This document shows positions 8,552 through 17,710 of a DNA stretch of 64,000 nucleotides, one piece after another. Origin of the DNA: Flavobacterium arcticum (GTDB lineage Bacteria; Bacteroidota; Bacteroidia; Flavobacteriales; Flavobacteriaceae); the NCBI RefSeq assembly GCF_003344925.1, contig NZ_CP031188.1, positions 2,215,001 through 2,279,000 of the forward strand, given 5' to 3'. How positions within the stretch are numbered: position 1 is the stretch's first letter; each line of letters begins with the position of its first letter. Both the position numbers and the translations under genes were made by a program. Under the pieces are notes generated by a model that saw only the letters and a list, made by a program, of their open reading frames with translations, had not been told where the DNA came from and did no database searches.

Positions 8552-8625
8552 GTTTACAATTGTAATTTAAAAGCTTATCTTTATTGTTTACAATTGTAAA
8601 ACATATGTTGTTTACTTTTGTAAAC
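8552..8625. promoter_or_regulatory. Three operator palindromes upstream of the M14 peptidase
   Basis: Copies of the same palindrome at 8552-8567, 8586-8601 and 8610-8625; the last is GTTTACTTTTGTAAAC with perfect arms. Centre spacings are 34 and 24 bp. The middle site covers a TTG that could serve as -33 element and the last contains the -7 box TACTTTTG (8613-8620). Occupancy should block the peptidase promoter. Confidence 0.7.
8594..8620 (+). promoter_or_regulatory. Candidate promoter of the M14 peptidase gene
   Basis: -7 box TACTTTTG at 8613-8620 with TTG at 8594-8596 (spacer 16 bp, a little short). It predicts a leader of only about 10 nt before the ATG at 8637. Both elements lie inside operator palindromes. 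Confidence 0.45.
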
Positions 8626-8636
8626 TAATTAATAGT

Positions 8637-9803
8637 ATGATGAATTTAGAATTATTACACTTAGAACACAAAGAGAAATCACTTGAAAAAAGATATATAA
8701 CCAACGCTCATATAGAGCCTATATTAGATAAATTAAAATCTTCATTTGAGATAAATGTTGTGGGTAAATCTGTTTTAGGTAAACCTATATATAGTATAAT
8801 TGCTGGTAAAGGGAAAACAAAAATATTACTGTGGTCACAAATGCATGGCAACGAATCGACAACCACCAAGGCGCTATTCGATATGCTCAACTGGTTACAG
8901 AGTGATACTAAAGAAGCTAAAGCAATAAGAGATCATTTTACTTTATGCATATTACCTATACTTAATCCTGATGGTGCCAAGTTATATACTCGCGAGAATG
9001 CAAATAAAATAGATCTTAATCGTGATGCAGTTGCTCAATCTCAACCTGAAAGCAAAGTGTTACGAGAGGTATTTAATACTTTTAAACCTGATTTCTGCTA
9101 TAATATGCACGATCAGCGCACTATATTTGGTTTAGAAACAGATGGAAGACCAAAACCTGCTACAGTTTCTTTTCTTGCGCCTGCTTATAATGAAGAAAGA
9201 GCTATAAATAACCATAGACAAAAAGCTATAAATCTTATTGTAGCCATGAATGATACCTTACAGAATTATATACCAGAACAGGTAGGGCGTTTTGATGATT
9301 CATTTAATATAAACTGTGTAGGAGATTATTTTCAAGCAGCAGGTGTGCCTACAGTTTTATTTGAGGCAGGACATTATCAGCAAGACTATGAAAGAGAGGT
9401 TACAAGGAAATTTATATTTTTTGCATTATTATCGGGATTTCATTCAATTAACGAAAACGTTATAGTAGTTAGCAAAAACGATGAATATTTCAATATTCCT
9501 CAAAATAAGAATGTATTTTATGATATCATATACAAAAATGTCAACATAAATTATGAAAATAAAGAAAAAATAGCGATTTTTGCATCTCAATACAAAGAAG
9601 TTCTATTTGAGAATTATGTAATGTTTCAGGCTTTTATCAAAGAAATAAATAATCTAGATATTGCCGTCGGACACGCAGAATATGATTGTAAAGGAGATAG
9701 GTATGTAGGAAAAAACGGTGAAAATTTTCCTGATTTTGACACAGAAGCTAACTTTTTTATCGGATCTGACAGGAAATTTATAAATGGAGTAGAAGTAGAA
9801 TAG
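8637..9803 (+). CDS. M14-family zinc carboxypeptidase
   Basis: 388-aa metallopeptidase of the carboxypeptidase A fold. Zinc ligands H70 and E73 (MHGNE) and H158 (YNMHD); R129 in DLNRD positions the substrate carboxylate; general base E243 in VLFEAGHY. The catalytic domain spans about 25-270, and a C-terminal about 110-residue extension of unknown role follows. No signal peptide is seen, so it appears cytosolic, like other flavobacterial M14 proteins that may cleave peptidoglycan fragments or small peptides. ATG codons at 8637 and 8640 are both possible starts. It is divergent from the XRE regulator and controlled by shared palindromes. Confidence 0.88.
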   Translation: MMNLELLHLEHKEKSLEKRYITNAHIEPILDKLKSSFEINVVGKSVLGKPIYSIIAGKGKTKILLWSQMHGNESTTTKALFDMLNWLQSDTKEAKAIRDHFTLCILPILNPDGAKLYTRENANKIDLNRDAVAQSQPESKVLREVFNTFKPDFCYNMHDQRTIFGLETDGRPKPATVSFLAPAYNEERAINNHRQKAINLIVAMNDTLQNYIPEQVGRFDDSFNINCVGDYFQAAGVPTVLFEAGHYQQDYEREVTRKFIFFALLSGFHSINENVIVVSKNDEYFNIPQNKNVFYDIIYKNVNINYENKEKIAIFASQYKEVLFENYVMFQAFIKEINNLDIAVGHAEYDCKGDRYVGKNGENFPDFDTEANFFIGSDRKFINGVEVE

Positions 9804-9873
9804 TGCTTTTTTAATATTGTATAATAAAAATTAGTATTGAACTGAATATAATTACACAAATAAAAACACATTT

Positions 9874-10353
9874 ATGAGTAAGTTTCGTTTAGATGAAGTT
9901 GATCACCAGATATTAGATATGCTGATTGACAACACTAGAGTTCCGTTTACTGATATAGCAAAAAGATTGCTAATATCTGCGGGTACTGTGCATGTTAGGG
10001 TTAAAAAAATGGAAGATGCCGGTATTATCATGGGGTCATCATTAACGCTTGACTATGAAAAATTAGGATATTCTTTTATTGCTTATGTAGGTGTATTTCT
10101 TCATAACACATCACAAACTAAATTTGTGTTAGAGCGTATAAATGAAATACCATTTGTTACCGTAGCCCATGTTACTACAGGAAAGTTTAATGTTTTTTGT
10201 AAAATAAGAGCGCGAGACACTAAACATGCAAAAGAAGTTATCTTTATGGTAGATGATATTGATGGTGTTTACAGAACAGAAACAATGATATCTCTTGAAG
10301 AAAGCATTAACGATAAAAAACGTTTAATGCATACTATATTTAAAGATATGTAA
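9874..10353 (+). CDS. Lrp/AsnC family transcriptional regulator
   Basis: 159 aa. N-terminal winged HTH (LDEVDHQILDMLIDNTR ... ISAGTVHVRVKKMEDAGII, about 5-55) followed by a RAM/AsnC ligand-binding domain (YVGVFLH ... VAHVTTGKFNVFCKIRARD ... GVYRTETMISLEE). Such proteins are octameric, amino-acid-responsive regulators. It lies 70 nt after the M14 gene and is closed by a terminator, so it may be read through from the peptidase or have its own promoter. Target genes cannot be read from the sequence. Confidence 0.9.
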   Translation: MSKFRLDEVDHQILDMLIDNTRVPFTDIAKRLLISAGTVHVRVKKMEDAGIIMGSSLTLDYEKLGYSFIAYVGVFLHNTSQTKFVLERINEIPFVTVAHVTTGKFNVFCKIRARDTKHAKEVIFMVDDIDGVYRTETMISLEESINDKKRLMHTIFKDM

Positions 10354-10375
10354 TCGTTTTTATCAAAAATTTAAT

Positions 10376-10406
10376 ACCCTCATGCTAATAACATGAGGGT
10401 TTTTTT
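10376..10406 (+). terminator. Rho-independent terminator after the Lrp gene
   Basis: Stem ACCCTCATG/CATGAGGGT around a short AT loop, followed by seven T residues. Confidence 0.85.
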
Positions 10407-10431
10407 ATTAATTTAATCAAAAATATAAATT

Positions 10432-13014
10432 ATGTATCCCGCAACCCGAATAGAACGCTTTAATGAGAATGTACAGCTTAAATATCAGTTGTTTAACAGT
10501 ATATTCATGACACTACCTTTTGATGCCATAGGTAATACAGGAGTATTATTGCCTTTATTTTCGGAAATATGCGACGATGGGTACGAAAACAATAAAAGTC
10601 CTCAACAAATATTTGATGATTTTTCAGAAAAATACTTACAGGGTTATCCTGAATCCCAAAAAATAGACTTAATGTTTCGTTTTATACAGTATGTAGAACG
10701 ACAAGTAGTACTTTTTGATGCTATAGAGGATGCGGCTTTTGATACACTCAATAATTTAGAGGGGAGAGGGTCATTAAGAGAGAGCAGAGAAAAAGCCGAA
10801 AGCCAAGGGCTTACTGAAGAACTAAAAACATTTTTACAGGAATATCAAGTAAGAACGGTACTTACCGCACACCCCACACAGTTTTACCCTGGGGCTGTAT
10901 TGGGTATAATTACCGATCTTACTGCAGCTATACGCGATAATAACTTATCTCAGATAAAAACATTATTGGCACAACTGGGTAAAACCCCTTTTATAAAGCA
11001 AGAAAAACCAACACCTTATGACGAAGCCGTTAGCTTAGTATGGTATCTAGAAAATGTTTTTTACCCAACAGCAGGCGATATGTTATCGTACATACAAGAC
11101 ACTATATATAAGGGAGACCCCATAAATCATGGTGCATTATCATTTGGGTTTTGGCCTGGAGGAGATAGAGATGGTAACCCTTTTGTAACTACTGATATTA
11201 CACTAAAAGTAGCCGACCGACTAAGAACATCAATATTAAAATGTTATTATACAGATGTTAAAAAACTAAAGCGTAAACTTACTTTTACAGGAGTAGAACC
11301 TTTAGTAACTGATATTGAACAAAGATTGTATCGCTCTGTATTTTATTCTGATGGAGATATTTATATATCATTACAAGAGTTCCAGTCAGGACTGGCAGCA
11401 ATACGAAAAATTATAATCGACCATCATCAGTCTTTATATTTAGATGAAATAGATACACTTATAAACAAAACACTTGTTTTTGGTTATTACTTCGCTTCGC
11501 TAGATATACGACAGAACAGTCATATACACGATACTGTTTTTAATGATATTATAACAAAACTTATAAGTAGAGGAGATGCTACTTTAAAAGATTACGCAAC
11601 TTTTAACGAAGAAGAAAAATTACAAGCACTCGAAAAAATAAAGAATAATAGTATAGAAGCCTCATGGTTTGAAAATAATAATACTCGCTTTACATTAGAG
11701 TCTATTACCGCAATGAAAACCATACAAGAAAAAAATGGCGAAAATGGTTGTAATAGATATATAATAAGTAATAACGAAAGTGCACATAATGTACTAGAAG
11801 TACTAGCGATGTTTGAGCTATTAGGCTGGCAAAATCCTACAGCTGATATTGTACCGCTTTTTGAAACGGTTGATGATCTTAAAGATGCACACAAAGTGAT
11901 GCAGTCGCTATATGAAAATAAAAAATATGCCACACACCTAAAAGCACGTGGTAACAAGCAAACCATAATGCTTGGTTTTAGTGATGGTACAAAAGATGGT
12001 GGCTACCTTATGGCAAACTGGAGTATATATAAAGCTAAAGAGAGCTTAACCCTTATGGCACGCGAGTATGGCATTAAAGTAATATTTTTTGATGGTAGGG
12101 GCGGACCTCCAGCACGTGGCGGGGGTAAAACACATAAGTTTTATGCATCACAAGGACAAACTATAGAAAATAACGAAATACAAATAACTATACAGGGGCA
12201 AACTATTAGTTCTAATTTTGGTACGCTCGATTCGTGCCGTTATAACTTAGAAAACTTATTGAGTGCGGGTATTACTAATGGAGTATTTAATAAAGATAAA
12301 AAACAGCTTACACAGCCACAAAGAGATGTATTTGATGAATTGGCAAAATTGAGCTATGAGAAATATGCTGCTTTTAAAGCACACCCTAAGTTTTTGCCTT
12401 ATTTAGAGCACATGAGTACGCTAAATTATTATGCTAAAACAAATATAGGTAGCCGTCCTTCAAAACGAAGTAAATCGGCAGAATTGGATTTTAACGACTT
12501 GCGTGCCATACCTTTTGTAGGCTCATGGAGCCAGCTCAAACAAAATGTACCAGGTTTTTATGGACTTGGTCATGCTTTAAAACACTTTGAAGAAAATGAT
12601 GAATGGGATAAAGTAGCTGATTTGTATGAAGACTCACTATTTTTTAGAACTTTAGTAGAAAATAGTATGATGTCCTTAACTAAATCATTTTTTCCGCTTA
12701 CCGCCTATATGCGCGACGATAAAGAGTTTGGCGAATTCTGGCAAATTATTTATGAGGAATTTAAAGAAACAAATCGTTTATTGCTAAAAATTTCAGGCTA
12801 TAAAAAACTTATGGAAAACTACCCTGATGGTAGAGCCTCAGTAAAAATAAGAGAGCAAATAGTACGACCATTACTTACTATTCAGCAATATGCCTTAAAT
12901 AAAATTAGAGAAATGAAAAATGGTAATGAACCCGATACATTACTAGAAGTATATGAAAAAATAGTAACACGTTCCCTTTTCGGGAATATTAATGCCAGCA
13001 GAAATTCTGCTTAA
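10432..13014 (+). CDS. ppc: Phosphoenolpyruvate carboxylase
   Basis: Anaplerotic enzyme making oxaloacetate from PEP and bicarbonate. 860 aa. Catalytic histidine H147 lies in VLTAHPTQFYPG; FWPGGDRDGNPFVT is the second signature; the glycine-rich mobile loop is FFDGRGGPPARGGG; SDGTKDGGYLMANW is also conserved. The usual C-terminal QNTG is replaced by a chain ending RNSA, a known variation in divergent bacterial enzymes that affects allosteric contacts. It begins 26 nt after the preceding terminator and is directly followed by a DinB-fold gene, likely in the same transcript. Confidence 0.95.
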   Translation: MYPATRIERFNENVQLKYQLFNSIFMTLPFDAIGNTGVLLPLFSEICDDGYENNKSPQQIFDDFSEKYLQGYPESQKIDLMFRFIQYVERQVVLFDAIEDAAFDTLNNLEGRGSLRESREKAESQGLTEELKTFLQEYQVRTVLTAHPTQFYPGAVLGIITDLTAAIRDNNLSQIKTLLAQLGKTPFIKQEKPTPYDEAVSLVWYLENVFYPTAGDMLSYIQDTIYKGDPINHGALSFGFWPGGDRDGNPFVTTDITLKVADRLRTSILKCYYTDVKKLKRKLTFTGVEPLVTDIEQRLYRSVFYSDGDIYISLQEFQSGLAAIRKIIIDHHQSLYLDEIDTLINKTLVFGYYFASLDIRQNSHIHDTVFNDIITKLISRGDATLKDYATFNEEEKLQALEKIKNNSIEASWFENNNTRFTLESITAMKTIQEKNGENGCNRYIISNNESAHNVLEVLAMFELLGWQNPTADIVPLFETVDDLKDAHKVMQSLYENKKYATHLKARGNKQTIMLGFSDGTKDGGYLMANWSIYKAKESLTLMAREYGIKVIFFDGRGGPPARGGGKTHKFYASQGQTIENNEIQITIQGQTISSNFGTLDSCRYNLENLLSAGITNGVFNKDKKQLTQPQRDVFDELAKLSYEKYAAFKAHPKFLPYLEHMSTLNYYAKTNIGSRPSKRSKSAELDFNDLRAIPFVGSWSQLKQNVPGFYGLGHALKHFEENDEWDKVADLYEDSLFFRTLVENSMMSLTKSFFPLTAYMRDDKEFGEFWQIIYEEFKETNRLLLKISGYKKLMENYPDGRASVKIREQIVRPLLTIQQYALNKIREMKNGNEPDTLLEVYEKIVTRSLFGNINASRNSA

Positions 13015-13018
13015 ATTT

Positions 13019-13537
13019 ATGAGAGTAAGCCAATTGCAAATAGACGAGTATGCACCTTATTATAATGCCTATTTACCAAATGTAGATGATACCTGGACAC
13101 TTGTTGAAGGACTTGAAGTAAGTGTGCATGAATTTATAAAATTTGTACAAGATATACCCATGGGCAAGCACGATTATCGATATGCCGAGGGTAAATGGAC
13201 TATAAAAGAAATAATACAACACCTGATAGATGTCGAAAGAGTATTTAGCTATCGTGCCATGCGCTTTTCACGTGGTGATAGTACTGAATTAGTAGGGTTT
13301 GATGAAAATAGTTATGTCGATAATGCTCATGCTAATGACAGAAGCCTACAATCATTGCTTACCGAGATGTCGGCATTACGCCATGCCACACTATTACTTT
13401 TCAAATCATTTACTCAAGATGATTTAGTAAAAAGAGGAGTAGCATCAGGACATATTGTAACGGTACGAGCGTTAGGCTTTTTAATTATAGCGCATCAAAA
13501 ACATCATACCAAGATTTTTCAGGAACGTTATTTATAA
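13019..13537 (+). CDS. DinB-superfamily protein (metal-dependent, four-helix)
   Basis: About 172 aa. DinB/YfiT-like four-helix bundle with three candidate metal-binding histidines: one in the segment TIKEIIQHLIDVE and two near the C-terminus in IIAHQKHHTKI. Such proteins include thiol transferases and hydrolases; the substrate is not known. An upstream ATG at 12992 would overlap ppc by 23 nt and add MPAEILLKF, which is ppc sequence read in another frame. The ATG at 13019, 4 nt after the ppc stop, is the better start. Probably cotranscribed with ppc and ended by the terminator at 13539. Confidence 0.8.
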   Translation: MRVSQLQIDEYAPYYNAYLPNVDDTWTLVEGLEVSVHEFIKFVQDIPMGKHDYRYAEGKWTIKEIIQHLIDVERVFSYRAMRFSRGDSTELVGFDENSYVDNAHANDRSLQSLLTEMSALRHATLLLFKSFTQDDLVKRGVASGHIVTVRALGFLIIAHQKHHTKIFQERYL

Positions 13538-13538
13538 A

Positions 13539-13573
13539 CAAAAAAGAACCTCAGTTATTGAGGTTCTTTTTTT
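13539..13573. terminator. Bidirectional rho-independent terminator
   Basis: AAAAAAGAACCTCA ... TGAGGTTCTTTTTT: a 12- to 14-bp stem with A and T runs on both sides, between two convergent transcription units. Confidence 0.88.
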
Positions 13574-13595
13574 ATGTATTTTTTAGATAATAAAA

Positions 13596-13943
13596 TTAAT
13601 CTTCTTCTTCATCTTCGTCCTCGGTATCAAGAATATCATTATTATCTATATCATCGTCGTCGTCATCACTTTCTATTTCTAAGCCTTTTATAGCATCTAT
13701 ATTAGGTTCTTCGACAATCTCATCATCATCTTCAAAATTTTCTATTCTGTCGGCAAGTTTAGTGCTTACTTTTACCAAGTATATGGTATCTTCAGTACGC
13801 ACTTCTACAGCTTCAATAGTTTCATTTTTAGCATTTTTAAAGCGAATGATGTCAGAATCATCATATCCTTCTGGGAATTTTTCAACCAATAAGGTTAAAA
13901 TTTCGTTAGTCAATTTAGCGTAATCAACAATAACTCTTTTCAT
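13596..13943 (-). CDS. Acidic conserved hypothetical protein
   Basis: 115 aa. The first about 65 residues form a small globular part (VIVDYAKLTNEILTLLVEKF, then IIRFKNAKNETIEAVEV and TIYLVKVSTKL), and the tail is a run of Asp/Glu. In Flavobacteriia this protein is often labelled DNA primase in databases, but no primase motif is present. It lies 7 nt downstream of the DHS-like gene and so is the last gene of the arginine decarboxylase operon. Function unknown; the polyanionic tail could bind basic partners such as polyamines, which is speculation. Confidence 0.7.
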   Translation of the reverse strand: MKRVIVDYAKLTNEILTLLVEKFPEGYDDSDIIRFKNAKNETIEAVEVRTEDTIYLVKVSTKLADRIENFEDDDEIVEEPNIDAIKGLEIESDDDDDDIDNNDILDTEDEDEEED

Positions 13944-13950
13944 AGTAATA

Positions 13951-14943
13951 TTATAAATCTAGGAGGTAAGCAAATATAAGTGGGGCAACTATTGTTGCAT
14001 CAGATTCAATTATAAATTTAGGGGTATTTATATCTAGTTTACCCCATGTTATTTTTTCATTAGGTACTGCACCAGAGTATGACCCGTAACTGGTTGTAGA
14101 GTCGGATATTTGACAAAAATAACTCCAAAAAGGAATATCGGTCATTTCCATATCCTGATATAGCATAGGTACTACACATATTGGGAAATCTCCTGCAATA
14201 CCACCACCTATTTGAAAGAAACCTACACCGTTACTACTGTTTTTTGCATACCAGTCAGCAAGAAAAGCCATATACTCAATACCACTTTTTACGGTAGAAG
14301 CTTTTAGTTCTCCTTTTATAACATAGGATGCAAATATATTCCCCATAGTGCTGTCTTCCCATCCTGGTACAATTATCGGTAGGTTTTTCTCAGCAGCAGC
14401 ATACATCCAGCTATCTTTAAGGTCTATTTCATAATACTCTTCTAGTACGCCCGAAAGCAACATTTTGTACATAAACTCGTGCGGAAAATAACGTTCGCCT
14501 TTCTCTTCAGCTTCTTTCCATATTTTATGAATATGCTTTTGCAAACGACGAAAAGCCTCATGCTCAGGAATACAAGTATCTGTAACACGATTAAGCCCTC
14601 GCTCTAGTAAATCCCATTCTTCCTGCGGAGTTAAATCTCTATAGTTAGGTACTCTCTCATAGTGAGAATGAGCCACAAGATTCATTATATCTTCTTCCAA
14701 GTTAGCTCCTGTACAAGAAATAATCTGTACTTTGTCTTTACGAATCATTTCAGCAAAACTTTTACCAAGTTCTGCAGTACTCATAGCACCTGCAAGTGTT
14801 ACCATCATTTTGGCACCGTTTTCAAGCTGCTTTTCATAACCTTTTGCGGCGTCCACTAGCGCTGCAGCGTTAAAGTGCAGGTAGTGTTTTTCTATAAACT
14901 GGCTAATTGGTCCTTTGCTCATTTTGTTATTGTTTATGTTCAA
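13951..14943 (-). CDS. Deoxyhypusine-synthase-like enzyme
   Basis: 330 aa, NAD-dependent deoxyhypusine synthase fold. Motifs known from the eukaryotic enzyme are present: CTGAN (77-81) for NAD binding, the FQIGGGIAGDFPI segment (243-255), DSTTSYGSYSGA (281-292), and the covalent-intermediate lysine in WGK (K302). Bacteria lack eIF5A, so the natural acceptor must differ; some bacterial homologues act as homospermidine-synthase-like or aminobutyl transferases. It lies 3 nt after arginine decarboxylase in one operon, which places it in polyamine metabolism. No agmatinase gene sits in this operon, although one is often found beside these genes in relatives (from memory). Confidence 0.85.
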   Translation of the reverse strand: MNINNNKMSKGPISQFIEKHYLHFNAAALVDAAKGYEKQLENGAKMMVTLAGAMSTAELGKSFAEMIRKDKVQIISCTGANLEEDIMNLVAHSHYERVPNYRDLTPQEEWDLLERGLNRVTDTCIPEHEAFRRLQKHIHKIWKEAEEKGERYFPHEFMYKMLLSGVLEEYYEIDLKDSWMYAAAEKNLPIIVPGWEDSTMGNIFASYVIKGELKASTVKSGIEYMAFLADWYAKNSSNGVGFFQIGGGIAGDFPICVVPMLYQDMEMTDIPFWSYFCQISDSTTSYGSYSGAVPNEKITWGKLDINTPKFIIESDATIVAPLIFAYLLDL

Positions 14944-14945
14944 GT

Positions 14946-16349
14946 TTATTGTTGTTTGTAGTAGCCCAATATTTTTAATACATCTTCGGCTTTTTGCTGT
15001 TCAGAGAATACTTCTGTAGCCAGTATACCATTTTTATCTCTATCTATAAGGATGTGTTTAGGTTGTGGTATAAGACAGTGATGCAATCCGCCATACCCCC
15101 CTATAGTTTCCTGATATGCCCCTGTATTAAAGAAACCAATATACAAAGGTTTATCTTTTTTATACTCTGGTAAGTATATGGCATTCAAGTTTTGTTCAGA
15201 GTTATAATAATCATCACTATCACAGGTCAGTCCACCTAATAATATTCTCTCGTATGGGTCATTCCAGCGATTTATGGCTAGCATTATAAAACGCTTGTTA
15301 ATGGCCCAAGTATCAGGAAGCGTGGTAATGAAAGAAGAGTCTATCATATTCCATTTTTCTCTGTCATTTTGTTGCTTTTGGTATAGTACTTTATATATAG
15401 CACCTCCGCTTTCGCCAACGGTAAATGATCCGAACTCAGTAAAAATATTTGGCACATCTACTTCTGCCTCTTCACAAGCAATTTTTATTTGGTTTATGAT
15501 TTCGTCAATCATATACTGATAGTCATATTCAAAAGCAAGTGAGTTTTTTATAGGAAAACCACCACCAATATTAAGACTATCTAGCGTAGGACATTCTTTT
15601 TTAAGACTTATATATACTTTTAAACATTTTAACAACTCATTCCAGTAATAAGCAGTATCTCTTATACCCGTATTTATAAAGAAGTGTAGCATTTTTAACT
15701 CTACATCTTTGTTTTCGTGTATTTGTTTTCTATAAAAAGGAAGAATATTGCGATAACCAATACCTAATCGAGAGGTATAAAACTCAAATTTAGGCTCTTC
15801 TTCGGCAGCGATACGAATACCTATTTTAAATTTACCTTCAATTTCTTCTTGTAATAAGTTTAACTCTTCATAATTATCAATAACAGGTATAGTTCTGCTG
15901 TGACCATTATTAATAAGTCTTGCTATGTTAGTAACATATTCGTCTCTTTTAAAACCATTACAAACAACATAGGTGTTCTTATTTATCTTACCGTTTTTTA
16001 ATAAGTTTTCTACGATATTAATATCATAGGCAGAAGAGGTTTCAATATGAATATTGTTTTTAAAAGCTTCATTCATAATGTATTCGAAATGAGAGCTTTT
16101 TGTACAATAGCAGTAATAATACTCCCCCTTGTAATCATTTTTTTCCATTGCCGACCTAAACCACTCTTTTGCTTTATTAATATTGTTCGAGATTTGAGGT
16201 AGGTAGGTAAATTTTAGCGGAGTACCATATTGCTCTACTAGTTTCATTAAATCGATATTATGAAACTGTAAGTTATCTTTATTAAGGGTAAATTCTTCTT
16301 GTGGAAAATAAAAAGTCTGGTTTATTAAATCGTAATATTTTGTATTCAT
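14946..16349 (-). CDS. speA: Biosynthetic arginine decarboxylase (alanine-racemase fold)
   Basis: 467-aa PLP enzyme producing agmatine from arginine. The Schiff-base lysine is K84 in YCTKSSHF. The barrel continues with HIETSSAYDI, KMLHFFINTGIRDTAYYW and the glycine-rich phosphate site SLNIGGGFPIKNS; the C-terminal beta domain ends with the catalytic region GFFNTGAYQETIGG. It is shorter than E. coli SpeA (about 658 aa) and of the type found in Bacteroidota, so the gene symbol is by function. First gene of the operon with the DHS-like enzyme and acidic protein. A possible small membrane ORF lies 59 nt upstream. Confidence 0.85.
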   Translation of the reverse strand: MNTKYYDLINQTFYFPQEEFTLNKDNLQFHNIDLMKLVEQYGTPLKFTYLPQISNNINKAKEWFRSAMEKNDYKGEYYYCYCTKSSHFEYIMNEAFKNNIHIETSSAYDINIVENLLKNGKINKNTYVVCNGFKRDEYVTNIARLINNGHSRTIPVIDNYEELNLLQEEIEGKFKIGIRIAAEEEPKFEFYTSRLGIGYRNILPFYRKQIHENKDVELKMLHFFINTGIRDTAYYWNELLKCLKVYISLKKECPTLDSLNIGGGFPIKNSLAFEYDYQYMIDEIINQIKIACEEAEVDVPNIFTEFGSFTVGESGGAIYKVLYQKQQNDREKWNMIDSSFITTLPDTWAINKRFIMLAINRWNDPYERILLGGLTCDSDDYYNSEQNLNAIYLPEYKKDKPLYIGFFNTGAYQETIGGYGGLHHCLIPQPKHILIDRDKNGILATEVFSEQQKAEDVLKILGYYKQQ

Positions 16350-16408
16350 TTATTGTAAAGTTTGATAGATTATAAAGTTACTACTATTATGGTATATAAT
16401 CTTTATAC

Positions 16409-16585
16409 TCAAACCCTTAAATTAGCATACATTATTTGTAACTCTTCATGCTGATTTTCAAAACATAGAAGCATACCTATAGCAATAGTAATATACAGCA
16501 ATAATATAGGTTGTTTAGCCTTTGCTAAAGCCTTGTATTTGCTGATAATGCAATGACAGAATAAGGTATTATTTATTTTTTTCAT
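16409..16585 (-). CDS. Possible 58-aa small membrane protein
   Basis: ATG at 16585-16583, stop at 16411-16409. The peptide starts MKKINNTLFC, has a basic middle (SKYKALAKAKQ) and one hydrophobic segment of about 16 residues (PILLLYITIAIGMLLCF), then a short polar tail. It occupies most of the otherwise empty gap between aroB and speA and points the same way as speA. Positive-inside charge distribution and a coherent frame favour a real small protein, but there is no homologue I recognise and AT-rich DNA can produce such frames by chance. Confidence 0.3.
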   Translation of the reverse strand: MKKINNTLFCHCIISKYKALAKAKQPILLLYITIAIGMLLCFENQHEELQIMYANLRV

Positions 16586-16642
16586 CGCGACAAATGTAAA
16601 AAAATATACTTCTTATTTAAAAACAATTTTATTAAAAAAAAA

Positions 16643-17710
16643 TTAGTTTAAATAATCTTTAAAAGCATTGTGTATCAATGCGTTTGATATGTTTTTATTT
16701 ATAACAGCACTACCTATGCTTTCTAATAATACAAACTGAATGTTCCCAAATTCATTTTTTTTGTCGTGTATAAGCATTTTGAGTATACCTTCTATATCTT
16801 TAGGAGTAAAGATTACTTTTTCATAAATCCCAATCAAAACTTTTTTAATACTATTATATTCAGTTTCGCTAAGCATACCTTTTTCCATAGATATATACGA
16901 CTCTAGTATCATACCTATTGCTATAGCCTCGCCATGCAGTAAGGTTTTTTTATCATCATTTTCAAGGCAGTACGATTCTATTGCATGTCCAAGAGTATGC
17001 CCAAAATTTAATTTTTTTCGGATATTTTTCTCTGTAGGATCTTTAAGTACAATTTCATTTTTTATATAAATAGATTGTTTAACTGCACCATCTAAATCAT
17101 CATTAATTAAGTTAGTTATAGCTACAACAGTATTCCAATATTCAGCATCTAAAATTAATCCGTGCTTTAACATTTCTGCAAAGCCAGAGCGTATCTCTTC
17201 GGACGGTAGTGTACCCAAGTAAGTAGTATCAACTAATACTGTTTTTGGGTTACTAATAAGACCTACTTGATTTTTTAACGCTCCAATATCAACCCCTGTT
17301 TTACCACCTACGGCTGCATCTACCATGGCTAATAGAGAGGTAGGTATATTAATAAAATCAATACCTCTTTTAAAAGTAGATGCTACAAACCCACCAAGAT
17401 CTGTAACTACACCTCCGCCTAAATTAATAATTAAGCCCTTACGGTCGCACTCTAGCTCAGCCAGTGTATGCCATACCTGTATGCAAGTATCTATATTTTT
17501 ATTAATCTCTCCTGGCTCTAGCTCTATAACCTCAATAACCACATCTGTTTCAAGTTGCTGAAGAAACAAGGGTAAACAGTGTGTCGCTGTATTAGAATCT
17601 ACTATAATAAATAATTTAGAATACATTTCAGGCTTCACATTTTCATATAGCCAAACGTAACAATCATTATTAAAATAAACAGTATATCCTGATGCTTGTA
17701 TAGGTTCCAT
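16643..17710 (-). CDS. aroB: 3-dehydroquinate synthase
   Basis: Second step of the shikimate pathway: DAHP to 3-dehydroquinate, NAD- and metal-dependent. 355 aa. GGGVVTDLGGFVASTFKRGI (about 97-116) and the following INIPTSLLAMVDAAVGGKTGVD are the family signatures; the metal ligands lie in the E-x-HG(L) region near SGFAEMLKHG and in NFGHTLGHAIE and LLHGEAIAIGM. Length is standard. Divergent from proline dehydrogenase. Confidence 0.95.
   Translation of the reverse strand: MEPIQASGYTVYFNNDCYVWLYENVKPEMYSKLFIIVDSNTATHCLPLFLQQLETDVVIEVIELEPGEINKNIDTCIQVWHTLAELECDRKGLIINLGGGVVTDLGGFVASTFKRGIDFINIPTSLLAMVDAAVGGKTGVDIGALKNQVGLISNPKTVLVDTTYLGTLPSEEIRSGFAEMLKHGLILDAEYWNTVVAITNLINDDLDGAVKQSIYIKNEIVLKDPTEKNIRKKLNFGHTLGHAIESYCLENDDKKTLLHGEAIAIGMILESYISMEKGMLSETEYNSIKKVLIGIYEKVIFTPKDIEGILKMLIHDKKNEFGNIQFVLLESIGSAVINKNISNALIHNAFKDYLN

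Noticed and set aside
12992..13018. Upstream start of the DinB-fold gene inside ppc
   Set aside because: Adds nine residues that are the shifted frame of ppc; a start at 13019 lies just after the ppc stop.
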